From: Microvirga calopogonii
GTDB lineage: Bacteria > Pseudomonadota > Alphaproteobacteria > Rhizobiales > Beijerinckiaceae
Length of the DNA: 34,446 nucleotides
Direction: 5' to 3'
NCBI RefSeq assembly: GCF_003347665.1
Contig: NZ_QDGA01000049.1
Coordinates: 1 to 34,446 of the forward strand
Shown: piece by piece, positions 32,035 through 34,446 of the stretch
Numbering within the stretch: position 1 is the stretch's first letter
How the letters are laid out: each line of letters begins with the position of its first letter
The notes under the pieces: generated by a model
What the model saw: only the letters and a program-made list of their open reading frames with translations
Database searches by the model: none
What the model was told of the DNA's origin: nothing
Program-made: the position numbers and the translations under genes

Positions 32035-33576
32035 ATGCCCGCCAAGAGGAAGCTGACCATGAGACAGTTGAGACAGATGCTGCGCCTGGCCCGGGACGGC
32101 ATCAGCGTGCGTGACATCGCCGAGAGGCTCGGGATCGCGCGCAGCACCGTCCAGGAGAACCTCAAGCGCGCCGAGCAGGCCGGCTTGAGCTGGCCCTTGC
32201 CCGGCGACCTGACCGACGAGGCCCTGGAGAACAGGCTTTTCGCCCGCGCCGGCGTCAAGCAGGGACAGCGCCGGCGGCCCGAGCCCCACTGGGCCGAAGC
32301 CATCGTCGAATTGAAGAAGCCCGGCGTCACCCTGCAAATCCTCTGGGAGGAGTACCGGGCCGTCCATTCCAACGGCTATGGCTACAGCCGCTTCTGCGAG
32401 CTCTTCCGCTCGTTTGAGAGCCGGCTCTCGCCGACCATGCGCCAGGACCATATTGCCGGCGACAAAGTGTTCGTCGACTATTCCGGCAAGAAGATCGCCA
32501 TCGTTGATTCCGACACCGGCGAGATCCGCCAGGCCGAGATCTTCGTCGCCGTGCTCGGCGCCTCCAACTTCACCTACGCTGAGGCGACCTGGACCCAGTC
32601 CCTGCCGGACTGGATTGGCGCGCATGGGCGCATGTTCCGCGTCTTCGGCGGCGTTCCGCGCCTGATCGTGCCGGACAATCTCAAGTCAGGGGTCAACCGG
32701 GCCTCGTTCTACGATCCCGAGATCAACCGCAGCTACGGCATGATGGCCGCGCATTACGGCATCGGCATCCTGCCGGCGCGGCCACGAAAGCCCAAGGACA
32801 AAGCCAAAGTGGAGAATGGCGTGCGCTTTGCCCAGACCTGCATTCTCGGACGGCTGCGGCACCAGACTTTCTTCTCGCTGGCCGAAGCCAATGCGGCGAT
32901 TGCCGGCGCGTGCGAGCGCATCAACGATCATGTCGTGCGCCGCCTCGGGGTCAGCCGCCGGCATCTCTTCGAGACGATGGAGCGCCCGGCGCTCGCGCCG
33001 CTGCCGGGCGACGACTACGAGTTCGCCGAATGGCGCTTCGTGCGGGTCGGCACGGACTATCACGTCGAGTACGACGGCTTCTTCTATTCGGTTCCGCACG
33101 GCCTGATCCGCGCGCAGGTCGACCTGCGGGCCACCAGCCGCACGATCGAGATCTTCCACCGCGGCCAGCGCGTGGCAACCCATCAGCGCCGCTACGGTGG
33201 GCGCCGGCACGGCACCGACCCGGACCACATGCCGAGTTCCCATCGGCGCTATGCCGACTGGACCCCGGAGCGCTTCCGCCGTTGGGCGGCGTCCGTCGGC
33301 CCTCAGACGGAAGGTCTGATCACGGCTATTCTGGCGCGCCGCCCGCATCCTGAGCAGGGCTTCCGGACTTGCCTCGGGGTTCTGCGCCTGTTGCGCGATC
33401 TCGAACCCGCTCGCGCTGAAGCGGTGTCGGCCCGCGCTCTCCAGATCGGGGCGCTCACCTCCAAGAGCATCGCCTCGATCCTGGCCAACCGCCTGGCCGC
33501 CCAACCCGCCCGCGACCCCGAGCCCACCGCCATTCTGGAGCACGCCAACCTGCGCGGCCCCGGCTACTTCCACTAA
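32035..33576 (+). CDS. istA: IS21-family transposase IstA
   Basis: A 513-residue transposase, normal for IstA. Residues 10-45 hold the helix-turn-helix DGISVRDIAERLGIARSTVQ. The rve-type catalytic core has its acidic triad at Asp148 (GDKVFVDYSG), Asp214 (RLIVPDNLKSG) and Glu260 (KPKDKAKVENGV). The C-terminal part (GLFYSVPHGLIR-like, FFYSVPHGLIRAQVDLRAT) is the conserved Mu-C-like beta-barrel. GAGGAGAATGGA precedes the ATG. It is followed after 11 bases by istB. No frameshift was seen, so the transposase may be active. Confidence 0.95.
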   Translation: MPAKRKLTMRQLRQMLRLARDGISVRDIAERLGIARSTVQENLKRAEQAGLSWPLPGDLTDEALENRLFARAGVKQGQRRRPEPHWAEAIVELKKPGVTLQILWEEYRAVHSNGYGYSRFCELFRSFESRLSPTMRQDHIAGDKVFVDYSGKKIAIVDSDTGEIRQAEIFVAVLGASNFTYAEATWTQSLPDWIGAHGRMFRVFGGVPRLIVPDNLKSGVNRASFYDPEINRSYGMMAAHYGIGILPARPRKPKDKAKVENGVRFAQTCILGRLRHQTFFSLAEANAAIAGACERINDHVVRRLGVSRRHLFETMERPALAPLPGDDYEFAEWRFVRVGTDYHVEYDGFFYSVPHGLIRAQVDLRATSRTIEIFHRGQRVATHQRRYGGRRHGTDPDHMPSSHRRYADWTPERFRRWAASVGPQTEGLITAILARRPHPEQGFRTCLGVLRLLRDLEPARAEAVSARALQIGALTSKSIASILANRLAAQPARDPEPTAILEHANLRGPGYFH

Positions 33577-33587
33577 GGAGATCCTGC

Positions 33588-34340
33588 ATGTTGACCCATC
33601 CCACTCTCGCTCTGCTGGCCGATCTTGGTCTTCACGGCATGGCCAGTGCCTTCAAGGCTCTGCAATCCCAGCCCGAGGCTCGGGCTCTCGAGCATGGCGA
33701 CTGGCTTGCACTGCTGCTCGAACGCGAGGCGACGCTGCGCTGTCAGAAGCGGTTTGAGAGCCGGGCGCGGGCGGCCCGCCTGCGCCATGACGCGCATGTC
33801 GAGGATGTCGACTTCAGGGCGGCGCGCGGTCTCGACCGCGGGCTCTTTCTCAAGCTGGCCGGCTGCGATTGGATCCGTGAACGACGCGGGCTCCTGCTGA
33901 CCGGACCAGCCGGGGTCGGCAAAAGCTGGTTGGCCTGCGCGCTGGGCCAGAAGGCGTGCCGGGAGGACTTCTCGGTCGCTTATCACCGTGCCCCGCGGCT
34001 GTTTGCGGCGCTTGGTCTGGCCCGCGGGGACGGCCGCTACGCGCGCATGCTCAAGGCGCTGGCCCGCGTGGATCTTCTCATCCTTGATGATTGGGGGCCC
34101 GAGAAGCTCGCTGACGATCAGCGGCGGGATCTGCTGGAGATCGTCGAGGACCGGTACGAGCGGCGCTCCACCATCGTGACGAGCCAGATCCCGGTCGACC
34201 GCTGGTATGAGATCATCGGCAATCCGACCATCGCCGATGCGATCCTGGATCGCCTGGTCCACAATGCTTACAGGATTGAACTGTCCGGCGAGAGCCTGCG
34301 CAAGCAGCGCTCCCCGGCCGCTGCATCATCGTCCGATTGA
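33588..34340 (+). CDS. istB: IS21-family helper ATPase IstB
   Basis: A 250-residue AAA+ ATPase that assembles on target DNA and activates IstA. Walker A GPAGVGKS is at 106-113, Walker B VDLLILDDWGPE near 165, sensor I VTSQIP and the C-terminal DRLVHNAYRIELSGESLRK are all present, so the protein looks complete. Ribosome site AAGGAG eight bases before the ATG. Translationally close to istA (11-base gap). Confidence 0.95.
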   Translation: MLTHPTLALLADLGLHGMASAFKALQSQPEARALEHGDWLALLLEREATLRCQKRFESRARAARLRHDAHVEDVDFRAARGLDRGLFLKLAGCDWIRERRGLLLTGPAGVGKSWLACALGQKACREDFSVAYHRAPRLFAALGLARGDGRYARMLKALARVDLLILDDWGPEKLADDQRRDLLEIVEDRYERRSTIVTSQIPVDRWYEIIGNPTIADAILDRLVHNAYRIELSGESLRKQRSPAAASSSD

Positions 34341-34396
34341 CGACCGGCCAATCCCACTCCACCATCTCCCATGACCCAGGATCAAACGAGGAGAGT

Positions 34397-34440
34397 GTCC
34401 GGCTTCAGATCGGAACGCTGTCCGGAATGAAATCGGAATG
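34397..34440 (-). repeat. Two terminal repeats of the IS21 right end
   Basis: Two inverted copies (34397-34417 and 34420-34440) of the left-end unit, GTCCGG-N6-ATCGGAA on the plus strand. Confidence 0.75.
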
Positions 34441-34446
34441 GGTGTC

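Larger units (their letters stand above)
31870..34446 (+). mobile_element. IS21-family element, right end at or just past the window edge
   Basis: It carries istA and istB plus multiple terminal repeats on both sides, as IS21 elements do. The inner right end (34397-34440) aligns in inverted orientation with the left repeats (31893-31937). The outermost bases and the target duplication are not determinable because the window ends at 34446. Confidence 0.85.

Noticed and set aside
32686..33573. 295-codon minus-strand frame inside istA
   Set aside because: Antisense shadow of the catalytic and C-terminal part of IstA; GC-rich genes commonly give such frames.
33573..34262. 229-codon minus-strand frame inside istB
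   Set aside because: Antisense shadow of IstB with its intact Walker motifs.
1..34446. CRISPR array, rRNA or tRNA genes
   Set aside because: No regularly spaced short repeats and no recognisable rRNA or tRNA sequence on either strand by eye; a covariance-model scan would be decisive.

Overview
The window looks like an accessory (symbiosis) region of a nodulating alphaproteobacterium of the order Hyphomicrobiales (Rhizobiales). The grounds are a NodD-type LysR regulator, a well-conserved nod box, a noeC-noeH-noeO-noeP-like gene run, alphaproteobacterial imuA/imuB remnants with a LexA-type box, and a high density of IS3, IS21, IS66, IS630 and IS701-like elements. Genus cannot be fixed from the sequence; Azorhizobium-, Microvirga- or Methylobacterium-like nodulators are plausible. 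No rRNA, tRNA or CRISPR array was seen.

Layout. 1-1640: an IS701-like transposase (cut by the window edge) has destroyed imuB, and the neighbouring imuA is frameshifted. 2204-6231: a sigma-54 activator is divergent from a hydrolase plus MHS-type transporter operon, with a near-perfect -24/-12 promoter and a palindromic candidate activator site between them. 6781-10651: a GNAT enzyme, then panB-panC-(chorismate lyase-like gene broken by an amber codon), then an IHF-alpha-like protein with a small membrane protein. 11192-17012 is a graveyard: a truncated IS630, an M20 hydrolase pseudogene, an IS3-family element into whose A7 frameshift site a second, MULE-like IS has jumped, and a decayed MOSC plus ferredoxin-reductase pair. 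17266-21025: a MocR/PdxR-type regulator divergent from a methionine gamma-lyase-like enzyme and a DapA-family lyase/aldolase.

21454-30478 is the symbiotic core. nodD carries a NodD half-site just upstream and is followed convergently by a large membrane acyltransferase with an SGNH domain. A nod box at 25391-25439 then points at five tightly overlapping genes: a UbiA-type phosphoribosyl/prenyl transferase (noeC-like), GtrA protein (noeH-like), DprE1-like FAD oxidase (noeO-like), DprE2-like SDR (noeP-like) and a polytopic membrane protein with GT-C features. From knowledge of Azorhizobium noeCHOP and mycobacterial Rv3806c/Rv3789/Rv3790/Rv3791, the first four should make and handle polyprenyl-phosphate-D-arabinose. 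The fifth occupies the position of the arabinosyltransferase AftA (Rv3792) in Mycobacterium and is a candidate for the enzyme that transfers arabinose to Nod factor. Between nod box and noeC lies a decayed 5' end of a methionine gamma-lyase gene, in frame with noeC.

30835-34446 is again mobile DNA: two IS66 tnpC remnants, one inserted in the other, and an apparently complete istA/istB pair of an IS21 element whose right end reaches the window border.
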